From Blastocatellia bacterium (lineage in GTDB: Bacteria; Acidobacteriota; Blastocatellia; UBA7656; JADIYM01), in the NCBI GenBank assembly GCA_016705245.1, contig JADIYM010000005.1, positions 280,174-344,173 on the forward strand: 64,000 nucleotides of DNA. Reading direction: 5' to 3'. This document shows positions 36,520-44,975 of this stretch, one piece after another (positions within the stretch are counted from its first letter, which is position 1; each line of letters starts with the position of its first letter). The position numbers and the translations under genes were made by a program. Below the pieces are notes generated by a model that was given only the letters and a program-made list of their open reading frames with translations, did no database searches and was not told the origin of the DNA.

Positions 36520-37692
36520 TCAGGCCTGTGCCGCCGCCGCGTCTCGCATCGCGCCGATAAGGATTCGGGCGACCTCCTCGCGCGTGAACTCAGACGGAGG
36601 AACCTCGCCGGCCTGGAGCATCTCGCGAACCTTCGTTCCCGAGAGGAAGACGTGATTCTCCTTGCCGTGCGGGCAGGTCTTCACCGACGCCATCCCTCCG
36701 CACACTCGGCAGAAAAACGCGTGATCGAAGAACATAGGCGCGATTCCGATCTCCTCGGGCGTGAACTCGCGGAAAATGTGGTGCGCGTCGAACGTGCCGT
36801 AGTAGTTGCCGACACCCGCGTGATCGCGGCCGACGATGAAATGCGTGCAGCCATAGTTCTTGCGGATCAGCGCGTGGAATATCGCCTCGCGCGGTCCCGC
36901 GTAGCGCATGTTGGCCGGATTGACGGCAAGCAGCGTCCGGTCGCCGGGGTAGTACTTGTCGAGGATGACCTTGTAGCACTCCATCCGGACATCAGCTGAA
37001 ACGTCGTCGGACTTCGTCGCGCCGACGAGCGGGTGCAGCAGCAGTCCGTCGACGGTCTCCATCGCACACTTCTGCAGGTATTCGTGCGCACGGTGGATCG
37101 GATTGCGAGTCTGGAACGCGACTATCGTCCGCCATCCGCGCTCGGCGAAGGCCGCGCGAACGGCTGCCGGATCGAGGCGGTACTCGGGGAACTCCGGGTT
37201 CGCCGGTCGATTGACGAGCGAGACCGGACCACCGAGGAATACGTCACCCTGCGCGAGGACGGCCGCGACGCCGGGATGGGCTTCGTCCGTCGTGCGATAG
37301 ACCTTCTCGCACTCGTTCGCCTTGTCGTAGGTGAAACGGTCCTCGACGGTCATGACGGCGAGGATGCGTCCGGCGGGATCCGCCAGGGCGACTTCGGTTC
37401 CGGGTTCGATGGACGCGGCGACGTCGGATGAAACAGCGAGCGTCACCGGAATCGTCCACGGCAGGCCGTTGGCCAGGCGCATCTCTTCGACGACGCGCGT
37501 GTAGTCGGCCTGACCCATGAAGCCCGTGAGGGGGCTGAAGGCGCCAATGGCGATCATCTCGAGGTCCGACATCTGTCGCTCGTCGAGCGTGATGACGGGC
37601 AGGGTCGCCGCGCGCGCCACGAGCGCGTCGCGTTCAGCGCCGGCGACCTCGCGATTCACGAGAACGCCGCCGTGCGGTGCAATAGTCTCCAT
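36520..37692 (-). CDS. sat: Sulfate adenylyltransferase (ATP sulfurylase)
   Basis: A 390-residue homomeric Sat/MET3-type enzyme, not CysDN. Substrate motifs: FQTRNPIHRAHEYLQK (the QTRNPxHRAHE signature), GRDHAGVGNYYGTFDAH and FLSGTKVREMLQAGEVPP. A zinc-ribbon CRVCGGMASVKTCPHG matches the Zn-binding type of archaeal and deep-branching bacterial Sats. ATG 37692 (METIAPHGGVLVNREV) was chosen because homology starts there. It forms APS from sulfate and ATP for assimilation, or runs in reverse in sulfur oxidation; no APS kinase or reductase is near, so direction is undetermined. It reads alone away from the large inverted repeat. Confidence 0.96.
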   Translation of the reverse strand: METIAPHGGVLVNREVAGAERDALVARAATLPVITLDERQMSDLEMIAIGAFSPLTGFMGQADYTRVVEEMRLANGLPWTIPVTLAVSSDVAASIEPGTEVALADPAGRILAVMTVEDRFTYDKANECEKVYRTTDEAHPGVAAVLAQGDVFLGGPVSLVNRPANPEFPEYRLDPAAVRAAFAERGWRTIVAFQTRNPIHRAHEYLQKCAMETVDGLLLHPLVGATKSDDVSADVRMECYKVILDKYYPGDRTLLAVNPANMRYAGPREAIFHALIRKNYGCTHFIVGRDHAGVGNYYGTFDAHHIFREFTPEEIGIAPMFFDHAFFCRVCGGMASVKTCPHGKENHVFLSGTKVREMLQAGEVPPSEFTREEVARILIGAMRDAAAAQA

Positions 37693-38320
37693 ATCGATAC
37701 AAGTACTCCTTCTGTGTTCGGCCACGATGGCAAGAAAACCGGCAAGTCTATGGGGGTGCCGCGAGGCCGTCAAGGACTGGAGTCGCTCTGTGCCCTCGGT
37801 GACTTCGTGCTCTGCTATGGAATCCGTTCCAGGATCAGACAGCGTGTGAAGGCACGGCCAACTCCGTGATCTCTCTGTAACGGGCTCGCGAGCGAAGCCC
37901 TGACATCAGCCGAGCGACCGCGGAGCGGTCGAATTCCGCGACCGCGGAGCGGTCGATGAAATAGCCGTGGGTCGCGCGCGGGCGAGTGCAACGAGCCCTC
38001 GCGTGACCCGCGGAACCGCCGACCACCACACACCGACCGCGGAGCGGTCGCACTGCGTGGCGAACTCGGTCTCGATTTCTGGGAGAGCTGCTTCCCGACG
38101 CACGTAATCTTTGCGACTGTCGATGCGACCGCTCCGCGGTCGGTGCGTCACTGCCGGCGGTTTCGCGGGTCACGCGAGGGCTCGTTGCACTCGCCCGCGC
38201 CTGACCCACGGCTATCTCATCGACCGCTCCGCGGTCGCAGGCTCCATTCTACGGTGTACTTGCTGCGGCACGGGTGATACAAACGATGCGAGGGACCATC
38301 TCACGAAGGAGCGAATCGTC
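37693..38320. other. 628-bp divergent intergenic region dominated by inverted-repeat DNA
   Basis: Between sat and the SRPBCC gene no open frame looks coding. A CTCGGTGACTTCGTGCTCTG fragment near 37797 resembles a family B arm, and the rest is filled by the 110-bp-arm element described separately. A short leader with AAGGAGCG precedes the ATG at 38321. Confidence 0.75.
37916..38236. repeat. Family D composite inverted repeat with GACCGCGGAGCGGTC palindromes
   Basis: Two arms of about 110 bp (37940-38049 and 38127-38236) are near-perfect reverse complements, about nine mismatches, separated by 77 bp. Each arm is bounded at both ends by the 15-bp palindrome GACCGCGGAGCGGTC; an extra palindrome lies at 37916-37930, giving five in 320 bp. 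The whole would fold into a very long stem. It sits between divergent genes, not at a transcript end. It has no coding capacity, so if mobile it would be a MITE-like passenger. The same 15-mer occurs at 13222. Confidence 0.9.
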
Positions 38321-38761
38321 ATGAGCAACGCCTCACATAGCATCGACGTCAACGTCTCGCTCGATCGCGCGTACGCGGTGTGGCGGGACTTTGAGAACTG
38401 GCCCAAGTTCATTCCGTTTCTTGCCGAAGTCACCGATACCGGCGATCGCACGGCCGTTGCGAAGGTGTCGACGCCGCTTGGCAAGGTCGAGTGCCACTTC
38501 GAGATCACGAACCTCCACGAGCGCGAATCGTTCCAGTGGCGCACGCTGACCGGCGACGTCGATTTCTTCGGCAAAGTCGCCTTCACGGAGCTTTCGCCGA
38601 CGTCGACGCGCGTTGCCGTGGAGATGGAATACCACGCGCCGCTCGGAAAGATCGGCGAGGCGCTCGCCAGGGTGCTCCATGAGGATCCTTGCGTCGAACT
38701 GCCCAAGGAACTCGAGACCTTCAAGGAAGTCGTCGAAAGCGGCAGCGCGGCCTCGGCCTGA
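38321..38761 (+). CDS. SRPBCC-fold (START/polyketide-cyclase-like) protein
   Basis: A 146-residue SRPBCC lipid/hydrophobic-ligand-binding fold of the SRPBCC/Coq10-like 'polyketide cyclase' family: SIDVNVSLDRAYAVWRDFEN then WPKFIPFLAEVTDTGD is the recurrent N-terminal motif. SD AAGGAGCG precedes the ATG. The C-terminal helix (LEDPCVELPKELETFKEVVE-like) closes the pocket. A role in binding a small hydrophobic molecule or stress response is typical for relatives, but nothing here identifies the ligand. It is followed at 120 bp by pip. Confidence 0.82.
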   Translation: MSNASHSIDVNVSLDRAYAVWRDFENWPKFIPFLAEVTDTGDRTAVAKVSTPLGKVECHFEITNLHERESFQWRTLTGDVDFFGKVAFTELSPTSTRVAVEMEYHAPLGKIGEALARVLHEDPCVELPKELETFKEVVESGSAASA

Positions 38762-38881
38762 CGCTCGCCAGCCTGGCGTCGACATCACGGCGAGCAGGGC
38801 GCCCGCGCACGGGTTGCGCACGGGCGCCATGCCCGTTCACTGCTTCCCATCCCACACCATCGTTGGAGTCACCACGTACCC

Positions 38882-39829
38882 ATGCGAACGCTTTACCCGC
38901 CGATCGAACCCTACGATACCGGGATGCTTCCGGTCTCTCCCGTTCACACGCTCTACTACGAACAGTCAGGAAATCCCGATGGGACGCCCGTGGTTTTCCT
39001 CCACGGCGGCCCTGGCGGCGGAACGAAGGCCGACTATCGCCAGTATTTCGATCCGCAGGCCTACCGGATCGTGCTCTTCGATCAGCGAGGATCCGGCCAG
39101 AGCACTCCCCACGCCAACCTCGAGGACAACACGACGTGGCACCTCGTCGATGACATCGAGCGACTTCGCGAACACCTCGGAATCGACACATGGGTCGTCT
39201 TCGGCGGCTCCTGGGGGAGTACGCTGGCCCTCGCATACGCGGAAACGCACCCGAATACATGCCGAGCTCTGGTGCTTCGAGGCATCTTCCTATGCCGGCG
39301 CAAGGAACTGATCTGGTTCTACCAGCAGGGTGCCGACGCGATCTATCCGGATCTCTTCGAGAAGTACATCGCCGAGATTCCCGAGGCGGAACGCGACGAC
39401 GTCATCGAGGCCTACTACCGGCGGCTGACGAGCGATGACGAAGCGGTCCGGCTGTCGGCTGCGCGAGCGTGGAGTGTCTGGGAGGGCAGCACTAGCAAGC
39501 TCATATCCGATCCGGACGCCATCGCGCGGTTCGATGAGCCCCACCTTGCCCTTTCACTCGCGCGGATCGAGTGCCACTACTTCGTCAACAAGGCGTTTTT
39601 CGATACCGACAACTGGCTGATCGAGAACGTCGATCGAATCCGTCACATTCCGGCCGTCATCGTCCAGGGACGTTACGACGTCGTGTGCCCGATCATGAGC
39701 GCCTGGGATCTGCACCGGGCATGGCCGGAGGCTGAGTTCCACGTCATCCCGGACGCGGGTCACGCCGTTTCGGAGCCGGGGATCGTCTCTGCGTTGCTCG
39801 ACGCGACCGACCGGTTCCGGTCGGCCTGA
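38882..39829 (+). CDS. pip: Proline iminopeptidase (S33 alpha/beta hydrolase)
   Basis: A 315-residue S33 peptidase. HGGPGGGTKADYRQYFDPQA is the oxyanion-hole motif, DQRGSGQS follows, the nucleophile is in FGGSWGSTLALAYAE, the acid is in GRYDVVCP and the base in DAGHAVSEPG. Start MRTLYPPIEPYDTGML is the family N-terminus. It removes N-terminal proline from peptides in the cytosol. It ends 26 bp before a strong hairpin terminator shared with the convergent ROK gene. Confidence 0.95.
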   Translation: MRTLYPPIEPYDTGMLPVSPVHTLYYEQSGNPDGTPVVFLHGGPGGGTKADYRQYFDPQAYRIVLFDQRGSGQSTPHANLEDNTTWHLVDDIERLREHLGIDTWVVFGGSWGSTLALAYAETHPNTCRALVLRGIFLCRRKELIWFYQQGADAIYPDLFEKYIAEIPEAERDDVIEAYYRRLTSDDEAVRLSAARAWSVWEGSTSKLISDPDAIARFDEPHLALSLARIECHYFVNKAFFDTDNWLIENVDRIRHIPAVIVQGRYDVVCPIMSAWDLHRAWPEAEFHVIPDAGHAVSEPGIVSALLDATDRFRSA

Positions 39830-39855
39830 GCGGCGACGCGAAGCGGATCGAAAAA

Positions 39856-39880
39856 AGGGCGCCCGATGTCGGGCGCCCCT
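39856..39880. terminator. Bidirectional intrinsic terminator between pip and the ROK gene
   Basis: AGGGCGCCCGA-TG-TCGGGCGCCCCT forms an 11-bp GC-rich stem, preceded by AAAAAA at 39851-39856 (the U-tract for minus-strand transcripts). It sits exactly between the two convergent stop codons. Confidence 0.85.
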
Positions 39881-39887
39881 TGTTCGG

Positions 39888-40676
39888 TCAGTTTCGCCAG
39901 AGTGCGATGCCGCCAAGCAAGCCGCACGCGTTGCTGACGACAGACGTGCGCGCCGGCAGGTCGCCTTCCAGCTTCTTCGCGTTGCCGCCGCCGATGAAAA
40001 GCGCGTGGTAGTTGATGGCGTGGTCGAGCTGTTCGATGGCCTTGCGGACCTGCTTGTTCCAGCGCTTCTTGCCGAGCTTGCTGAGCGCCTTGGCGCCGAC
40101 ACATTCCTCGTAGGTCTTGCCGTCGCGGAACGCGTGATGCGCGAGCTCGAGGTTCGGCACGAGCCGTCCATCGACGAAAAGCGCCGACCCGAGTCCGGTA
40201 CCAAGCGTCACGACGAGCTCGACGCCCTTGCCGGCAATGGCTCCGAAGCCCTGCACGTCTGCATCGTTGAGCACTCGCGCGGGCTTTCCTAGCCGCTCGG
40301 AGAGCGTTGCGGCGAGATCGACCCCGGCCCAGCTATTGTCGAGATTGGGCGCCGTCGCCACGACCCCGTCGTGCACGACGCCCGGGAAGCCGACCGATAC
40401 ACGATCGAACGAACCGTGTTTCGCCGCCTGCGCCACGATGATATCGATGATGGGCATCGGCTCCGCAGGTTTGGGCGTCTCGTCACGCAGACGTTCCGAA
40501 ACGGGGGAACCGCTCTCGTCGAGGAGCATCGTCTTCACACCGGTCCCGCCGATGTCGACCGCGAGTGTGACGAGTGGCTTCTTCGCGGCCTTTGCGGCGC
40601 GAGTGGGCGACGCGGTCTTCTTCGCAGCGGCCTTGGGGCGCGCCTTCGCGGCCGCTGTTGGTCTTCGAGTAGCCAT
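39888..40676 (-). CDS. ppgK: ROK-family polyphosphate-glucokinase-like sugar kinase with basic N-terminal tail
   Basis: About 262 residues. LAVDIGGTGVKTMLLDESG is the ROK phosphate-1 motif, VSVGFPGVVHDGVVATAPNL and VLNDADVQGFGAIAGKGVEL follow, and VVTLGTGLGSALFVDGRLVP is the phosphate-2 loop typical of PpgK. ROK kinases of this type phosphorylate glucose with polyphosphate and/or ATP. The first 34 residues (MATRRPTAAAKARPKAAAKK, then a second Ala/Lys run) resemble histone H1-like basic tails and are not part of the ROK fold; they may bind the polyanionic substrate or nucleic acid, which is inference. Start chosen at ATG 40676. Confidence 0.82.
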   Translation of the reverse strand: MATRRPTAAAKARPKAAAKKTASPTRAAKAAKKPLVTLAVDIGGTGVKTMLLDESGSPVSERLRDETPKPAEPMPIIDIIVAQAAKHGSFDRVSVGFPGVVHDGVVATAPNLDNSWAGVDLAATLSERLGKPARVLNDADVQGFGAIAGKGVELVVTLGTGLGSALFVDGRLVPNLELAHHAFRDGKTYEECVGAKALSKLGKKRWNKQVRKAIEQLDHAINYHALFIGGGNAKKLEGDLPARTSVVSNACGLLGGIALWRN

Positions 40677-40815
40677 TCCGAGCCTCCGTGCTGATGAGTC
40701 TGCTTCCGCGCCGGCAGGTTGACGCCGGTGGCGCGGGAGAGTGTGGCGGCAGGATAACCGCAATCGCCGTCACAACGAAGCACTTACGCTTCGCGTCGCG
40801 AGCCGGAAGCAATCA

Positions 40816-41766
40816 TCAGTCGCCAGTGACCGGGGTCGGAGGCACCGTGGCCGGGATAGTCAATACAAGCCCGATGCTCAGGATGAAGATTCCGAATACG
40901 AGCAGGGCACCCACAACCGGGAGCGAGCCGAGAAAGGCCAGTGCGAGTACGCCGAGAAGGAGCGCAACGCTCTGTGACCGGCTTCGCTCGCCGAGTAGTC
41001 GACGCTGAAGCCATCGGCCGACTAGAAAATAGGCGACAACACGGCCGAAGAGTTGAATGACTATCACCGCGAGCAGGAGCAATCCGGAGATCACGGCCGA
41101 AAACGGTCCCGGCAGGGCAACGAGTGTCAGGCCGACGAGGAGGACGCCGGCGAGCGTTCCGACGAGTCCGATCGCTCCGATTCGGAGCGCATCGGCCGAC
41201 AGTCTCTCTGAAGCTTTGCTGACCTGGGCGGGCGCGATGGCGACGAGGATGATCGCGAGCAGGAACGACGACAACGCCGCGGCGATGCGCCACCCGAGAT
41301 AGTTCCTGTCGAGCTCGGGCACGAGCAGTTCGCGCGTCGGATTCGCGAAGAAGTCACGCAGCTGCTGGCCGCTGCCGGCCATCACGACCGTCTCAGTCCC
41401 GGCTCCGCGACACTGCATGTTGTCGGCCGGCTTGTAGTGCCCTCCCACGATCAGGACGTCGCCGCTGATGTGGCTGCCGGACGACTGAATGACGGATCCG
41501 CCGATGGATGCCACGTCGCCGTCAACCGAGCCGTTGACCGTGACGTCGCCCCCGAGAGCGAGCACGCCGCCTCGAACATGACCCACGATCTCGACGGACC
41601 GTCCCATGACGACGAGGTCTTCGCGAATGTCGTCGCTCTCGGTGACTACGAGCGTTTCGCCCGGCCCCGAGTCCGCGACGAGCGCGGCTACCGCGAGCCA
41701 TCCGAAGGCCACCGCTGCAATCGTGATAACCGCGATGCTGGCAATGCGGACGGCGCCTGGAGTCAT
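40816..41766 (-). CDS. Membrane protein with bactofilin-like beta-repeat domain
   Basis: A 316-residue product starting ATG 41766. After an N-terminal helix (IASIAVITIAAVAFGWLAVAA) a soluble section has glycine-rich beta repeats (VEIVGHVRGGVLALGGDVTVNG, then SVDGDVASIGGSVIQSSGSH), like the polymer-forming bactofilin/DUF583 fold. Then come about four hydrophobic helices in the last 180 residues (for example SFLLAIILVAIAP, FSAVISGLLLLAVIVIQLF). Its start overlaps the anti-sigma gene stop (ATGA). It is probably part of the ECF-regulated envelope response, as the third gene of that operon. Precise function unknown. Confidence 0.75.
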   Translation of the reverse strand: MTPGAVRIASIAVITIAAVAFGWLAVAALVADSGPGETLVVTESDDIREDLVVMGRSVEIVGHVRGGVLALGGDVTVNGSVDGDVASIGGSVIQSSGSHISGDVLIVGGHYKPADNMQCRGAGTETVVMAGSGQQLRDFFANPTRELLVPELDRNYLGWRIAAALSSFLLAIILVAIAPAQVSKASERLSADALRIGAIGLVGTLAGVLLVGLTLVALPGPFSAVISGLLLLAVIVIQLFGRVVAYFLVGRWLQRRLLGERSRSQSVALLLGVLALAFLGSLPVVGALLVFGIFILSIGLVLTIPATVPPTPVTGD

Positions 41767-42326
41767 CGGAGCGTATTGCGGGTGGGCGCCGTCGACTGCC
41801 GGCGGTAGCCAATTAGCATCCACACAAGGACCGACGCCATGAAGAGGAAGAGCACCACGAGCCCGCCGACCGGAAGGTGTGCGGCGTGCAGCGCGCCGCG
41901 CGAGACAGCCTTGCAGACGATAAAGAGGCTCAGCGCGCTGCTTTCGACCCATCCAAGCGCGAATCGCCCGAGGCATCGCAGTGGTGCAAGATTCGATAGA
42001 ACCGTCGAGAGGATACCCGTGGGCCAGAGCAGGACCACCGAGAGCATGCCGAGACCGCCGGTCACCGCTGCGGCCCGCTTCCATTCACGTGGTGATCGGA
42101 GTGCATGGCCGACGTCGCACTGCGCGCGACGGACGGTTTCGGAAGCGAACTCCGGAGGCGGTGAGAACGCCGACAGGCCCCCCAGGGCGCTGTCTAGCGC
42201 CTGCTCAGACTGCAGAACCTGCCGGCACGATTCGCACGCGGCCGTGTGGGCACGCACGCGAGCCGCATCGTCCGGCGAAAGGTCGCCGTCGATGTAGGCC
42301 AGAATCTGCTCGAAATTGCACGTCAT
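41763..42326 (-). CDS. Zinc-finger anti-sigma factor (zf-HC2)
   Basis: A 187-residue putative anti-sigma. MTCNFEQILAYIDGDLSPDD and RVRAHTAACESCRQVLQ give the HxxxCxxC zinc motif of ZAS proteins. A hydrophobic region near the middle (VTGGLGMLSVVLLWPTGILS) and one at the C-terminus (LVVLFLFMASVLVWMLIGY) make it membrane-anchored. It lies 100 bp downstream of the ECF sigma gene, the standard arrangement, and is expected to hold that sigma factor inactive until an envelope signal. Confidence 0.87.
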   Translation of the reverse strand: MTCNFEQILAYIDGDLSPDDAARVRAHTAACESCRQVLQSEQALDSALGGLSAFSPPPEFASETVRRAQCDVGHALRSPREWKRAAAVTGGLGMLSVVLLWPTGILSTVLSNLAPLRCLGRFALGWVESSALSLFIVCKAVSRGALHAAHLPVGGLVVLFLFMASVLVWMLIGYRRQSTAPTRNTLR

Positions 42327-42426
42327 AACTCAAATCCGCGCACCCCGGACATCCGGCGCTGCGTCGGCGATCAAGAGTCGCATCTTCGGTTCGGTAAGAG
42401 ACTGGAAGCGGCTGCTGGCTCCGCGA

Positions 42427-43029
42427 TCAGGCGATCCCTTCGATTCCCATCCGGACCAGGTGCTTGCGCATCGCTTCGCGGGCGCGAAAGATGCGGTTCT
42501 TCACCGTGCCGAGCGGAAGTCCCGTCACCTCGGCGATCTCGTCGTAACTCAGTTCGCTGACGTGCCGGAGCACGATCAGCTCGCGGTAACGCGGGGGAAG
42601 TTTCGAGATGACCTCCTCGATCTGCGCCGATCGCTCCGAATACTCGAGCACTCGCTCGGGCGACGGACCCTTGGCAGGAATCGGAAGCTCGAATTCTTCG
42701 TCGTCACCGCTGACCGAGTACAGGGAAGTCACTGGTACCGACTGCTTTCGCAGATGGTCGATCGCGGTGTTGGACGCGATCTTGTAGATCCAGGTCGAGA
42801 ACTTGAACTCAGGGTTGTAGCGATCGAGAGACCCGTAGACCTTGATGAAAACCTCCTGCGAGAGATCAAGGGCCGTCTCGTAATTGCCGACCATCCGGAA
42901 CACGAAGTTGGCGATCTGGCGGTGGTAGCGCTCCACCAGCCGATCAAAACAGACACCCTCGCCGGCCGCGGCGCGGGCAACGAGCTCCGTATCGGGAACT
43001 ACTGCGTATGCGGTTGCCGTCAAACTCAT
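42427..43029 (-). CDS. ECF RNA polymerase sigma factor (RpoE-like)
   Basis: A 200-residue ECF sigma. Region 2: FDRLVERYHRQIANFVFRMV then ALDLSQEVFIKVYGSLDRYN and KFSTWIYKIASNTAIDHLRK. Region 4: LPPRYRELIVLRHVSELSYD then EIAEVTGLPLGTVKNRIFRA. This is the RpoE type, preceded by no obvious gene and followed by a zf-HC2 anti-sigma and a membrane protein. The start is ATG 43029 (MSLTATAYAVVPDTEL). Expected to autoregulate the operon; the leader upstream is AT-poor and I do not identify the -35/-10. Confidence 0.94.
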   Translation of the reverse strand: MSLTATAYAVVPDTELVARAAAGEGVCFDRLVERYHRQIANFVFRMVGNYETALDLSQEVFIKVYGSLDRYNPEFKFSTWIYKIASNTAIDHLRKQSVPVTSLYSVSGDDEEFELPIPAKGPSPERVLEYSERSAQIEEVISKLPPRYRELIVLRHVSELSYDEIAEVTGLPLGTVKNRIFRAREAMRKHLVRMGIEGIA

Positions 43030-43101
43030 GCTCTCCGTTTTGCCTCTAGTCGCCGCACATTCCCGCGATGTGGCCTCGACAATCAGTTGACGCGTCGAAA
43101 A

Positions 43102-44424
43102 CTACGGGGTCGATGCCGCCAAAGTTTCACTCGCCTGGAACGAAATAGTACCACCCAGAACGGTCAGGGCGACGCGACCTTTCAGACTTCGACCGTGATA
43201 TGGGGAATTTCGCCCTTTCGATGCGAAGCTCGATGTGTTGACGACGAACTCGGCCTCCGGATCGAAACACACGAGGTCCGCGGGTGCTCCCGCGACGAGC
43301 GTGCCTCGACCGAGTCCGAAGAGTCGGGATGGAGCCGTCGACATGAGCTCGATGAGCCGGCTCAGGGGCACGATTCCGGGAGCAACGAGATGCGTCAGTC
43401 CAAGCGCGAGGCTCGTTTCGAGGCCAACAATCCCGAACGGGGCCCGATCGAACTCGAATGCCTTCTCATCCGCGTGATGCGGAGCGTGGTCGGTCGCGAT
43501 GCAGTCCACGGTACCGTCGGCAAGACCCTCGACCAGCGCCGAGACGTCGCGGTCGGTCCGAAGGGGCGGGTTCATTTTTGCAGCAGTGTCGAAATCGCCA
43601 ATCGCGTCTTCCGTCAGACTGAAATGGTGCGGGGTGACTTCGCACGTCACTCGCAATCCGCGAGACTTCGCATCCCGGACAAAGTCTAGTGACCGCGCCG
43701 ACGAAAGGTGCGCGATGTGCACGTGCGCGCCAGTGGCTTCCGCCAGCAGGCAGTCACGAGCCACTTGAACCTCTTCGGCGACACGATGCATGCCCTTCAG
43801 CCCGAGGCGCGCGGCGCAGCAGCCTTCGTTCATGACACCACCGGCCGCGAGATTCCGATCCTCACAATGGTCGATGACCGGAATGCCGACTTCCGCCGCC
43901 CATTCCATCGCGCGTCGCATTAGCTGCCCGTTCATCACGGGATGACCGTCGTCGGAAATTGCGATGGCGCCGGCCCGCGCAAGGGAACCGATCGGGGAAA
44001 GCTCCTCGCCGGCAAGTCCCATCGTGATGGCGCCTACCGGAAAGACGTTCACGAGCCCGACCTGGCAAGCCCGCGCGAGGATGAGCTGCGTGACGGCGAC
44101 GCTGTCGTTGGTCGGAGACGTGTTCGGCATCACGCAGACGGACGTAAACCCTCCGGCCGCTGCCGACCTTGAACCGGTGGCAATTGTCTCCTTGTGTTCC
44201 TGCCCAGGTTCGCGGAAATGCACATGAACATCGACCAGGCCCGGTGCAACGACGAGACCCGACGCATCGACGCGGCGTTCGTCGGATCCGACGGGAAGAC
44301 GCTCGCCGATCTCGACGATGTGGCCGTCGCGAATCCTCACGTCGAGCACGTCGTCGATTGAGAGCGATGGATCGACGACGCGTCCACCGCCGATCACCAG
44401 GTTCTGCCGGTCGCGTTCACTCAT
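43102..44424 (-). CDS. pyrC: Dihydroorotase
   Basis: A 440-residue type-I (PyrC/multifunctional-like) dihydroorotase. Metal residues are in VDVHVHFREPGQEHKET (HxH, with R substrate-binding), in the DHCED motif, and in the metal His/Asp of CIATDHAPHHADEKAFEF. The amidohydrolase fold starts MSERDRQNLVIGGGRVVDPSL and ends with a short C-terminal beta cap. It catalyses N-carbamoyl-aspartate to dihydroorotate in pyrimidine synthesis. The -10 TATAGT (44442-44437) lies 12 nt before the ATG, so the leader is very short or absent. pyrB is not in the window. Confidence 0.95.
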   Translation of the reverse strand: MSERDRQNLVIGGGRVVDPSLSIDDVLDVRIRDGHIVEIGERLPVGSDERRVDASGLVVAPGLVDVHVHFREPGQEHKETIATGSRSAAAGGFTSVCVMPNTSPTNDSVAVTQLILARACQVGLVNVFPVGAITMGLAGEELSPIGSLARAGAIAISDDGHPVMNGQLMRRAMEWAAEVGIPVIDHCEDRNLAAGGVMNEGCCAARLGLKGMHRVAEEVQVARDCLLAEATGAHVHIAHLSSARSLDFVRDAKSRGLRVTCEVTPHHFSLTEDAIGDFDTAAKMNPPLRTDRDVSALVEGLADGTVDCIATDHAPHHADEKAFEFDRAPFGIVGLETSLALGLTHLVAPGIVPLSRLIELMSTAPSRLFGLGRGTLVAGAPADLVCFDPEAEFVVNTSSFASKGRNSPYHGRSLKGRVALTVLGGTISFQASETLAASTP

Positions 44425-44436
44425 ATTCGGACCGAA

Positions 44437-44501
44437 ACTATACTCTGCTGGCCCGCGCAGCGGCCAAGCCTTTGCCGCCCGGGCCGCGGCCTCGCTATGA
44501 T
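44437..44501. promoter_or_regulatory. Divergent promoters of pyrC and the 58-aa gene
   Basis: Minus strand: TATAGT (44442-44437) 12 nt from the pyrC ATG. Plus strand: TTGCCG (44472-44477), an 18-bp spacer and TATGAT (44496-44501), 6 nt from the ATG at 44508. The second promoter must give a leaderless or nearly leaderless mRNA. Confidence 0.6.
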
Positions 44502-44507
44502 CCACGC

Positions 44508-44684
44508 ATGAACACGCTCAAGCCCGGAGACACCGTTCGAACGCGGCACGGCGACGTCGTGCGACTCGAGGAATTCATCGACAACGACGAAATTCCGATG
44601 TGGCGGTGTGACAACGGATGCGTGTACATCGAACCGGATCTCGAGAGCGTTGACTCGACGTCCGACGAATCCGCGGCCACCTGA
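44508..44684 (+). CDS. 58-residue small protein, unknown function
   Basis: MNTLKPGDTVRTRHGDVVRL followed by EEFIDNDEIPMWRCDNGCVYIEP has the look of a small KOW/SH3-like fold (the 'G-D-T-V' turn), with a CDNGC pair that could bind metal or form a disulfide; the last 15 residues are acidic (DLESVDSTSDESAAT). It is divergent from pyrC and has its own promoter six bases upstream. A short GC-hairpin (44703-44725, GAAGGGCC/GGGGCCTTC) follows its stop. No recognised family; coding is supported by promoter, codon usage and terminator. Confidence 0.6.
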   Translation: MNTLKPGDTVRTRHGDVVRLEEFIDNDEIPMWRCDNGCVYIEPDLESVDSTSDESAAT

Positions 44685-44975
44685 CGAGGTCCGTGCCAAA
44701 AAAAGAAGGGCCACCGGGGCCTTCGATCGTCGTGGCCTGGCGCGGCCGTAACTCTCGTCTCTCTCCCCAATGACCCTCGTCGGTCTGATTGCAGACACTC
44801 GAATGAGGCTCACAACGTGAACCGCTAACCCGGCACGATGATCGTCGTTGGCGATGCATTCAGCAACCAGATAATTTCGTCGCCATTCTTCGGCTTTTTC
44901 GAAGTCAGCATCCGGCGCGCGGCCGGCATGATCGCGCGTTGTGCTTCGTCCGGGGCTTCCGTTAGGGTTAGCGGC

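Noticed and set aside
37916..38236. Autonomous insertion sequence
   Set aside because: It has no transposase frame and no target-site duplication I could identify, so only a passive or MITE-like element is possible.
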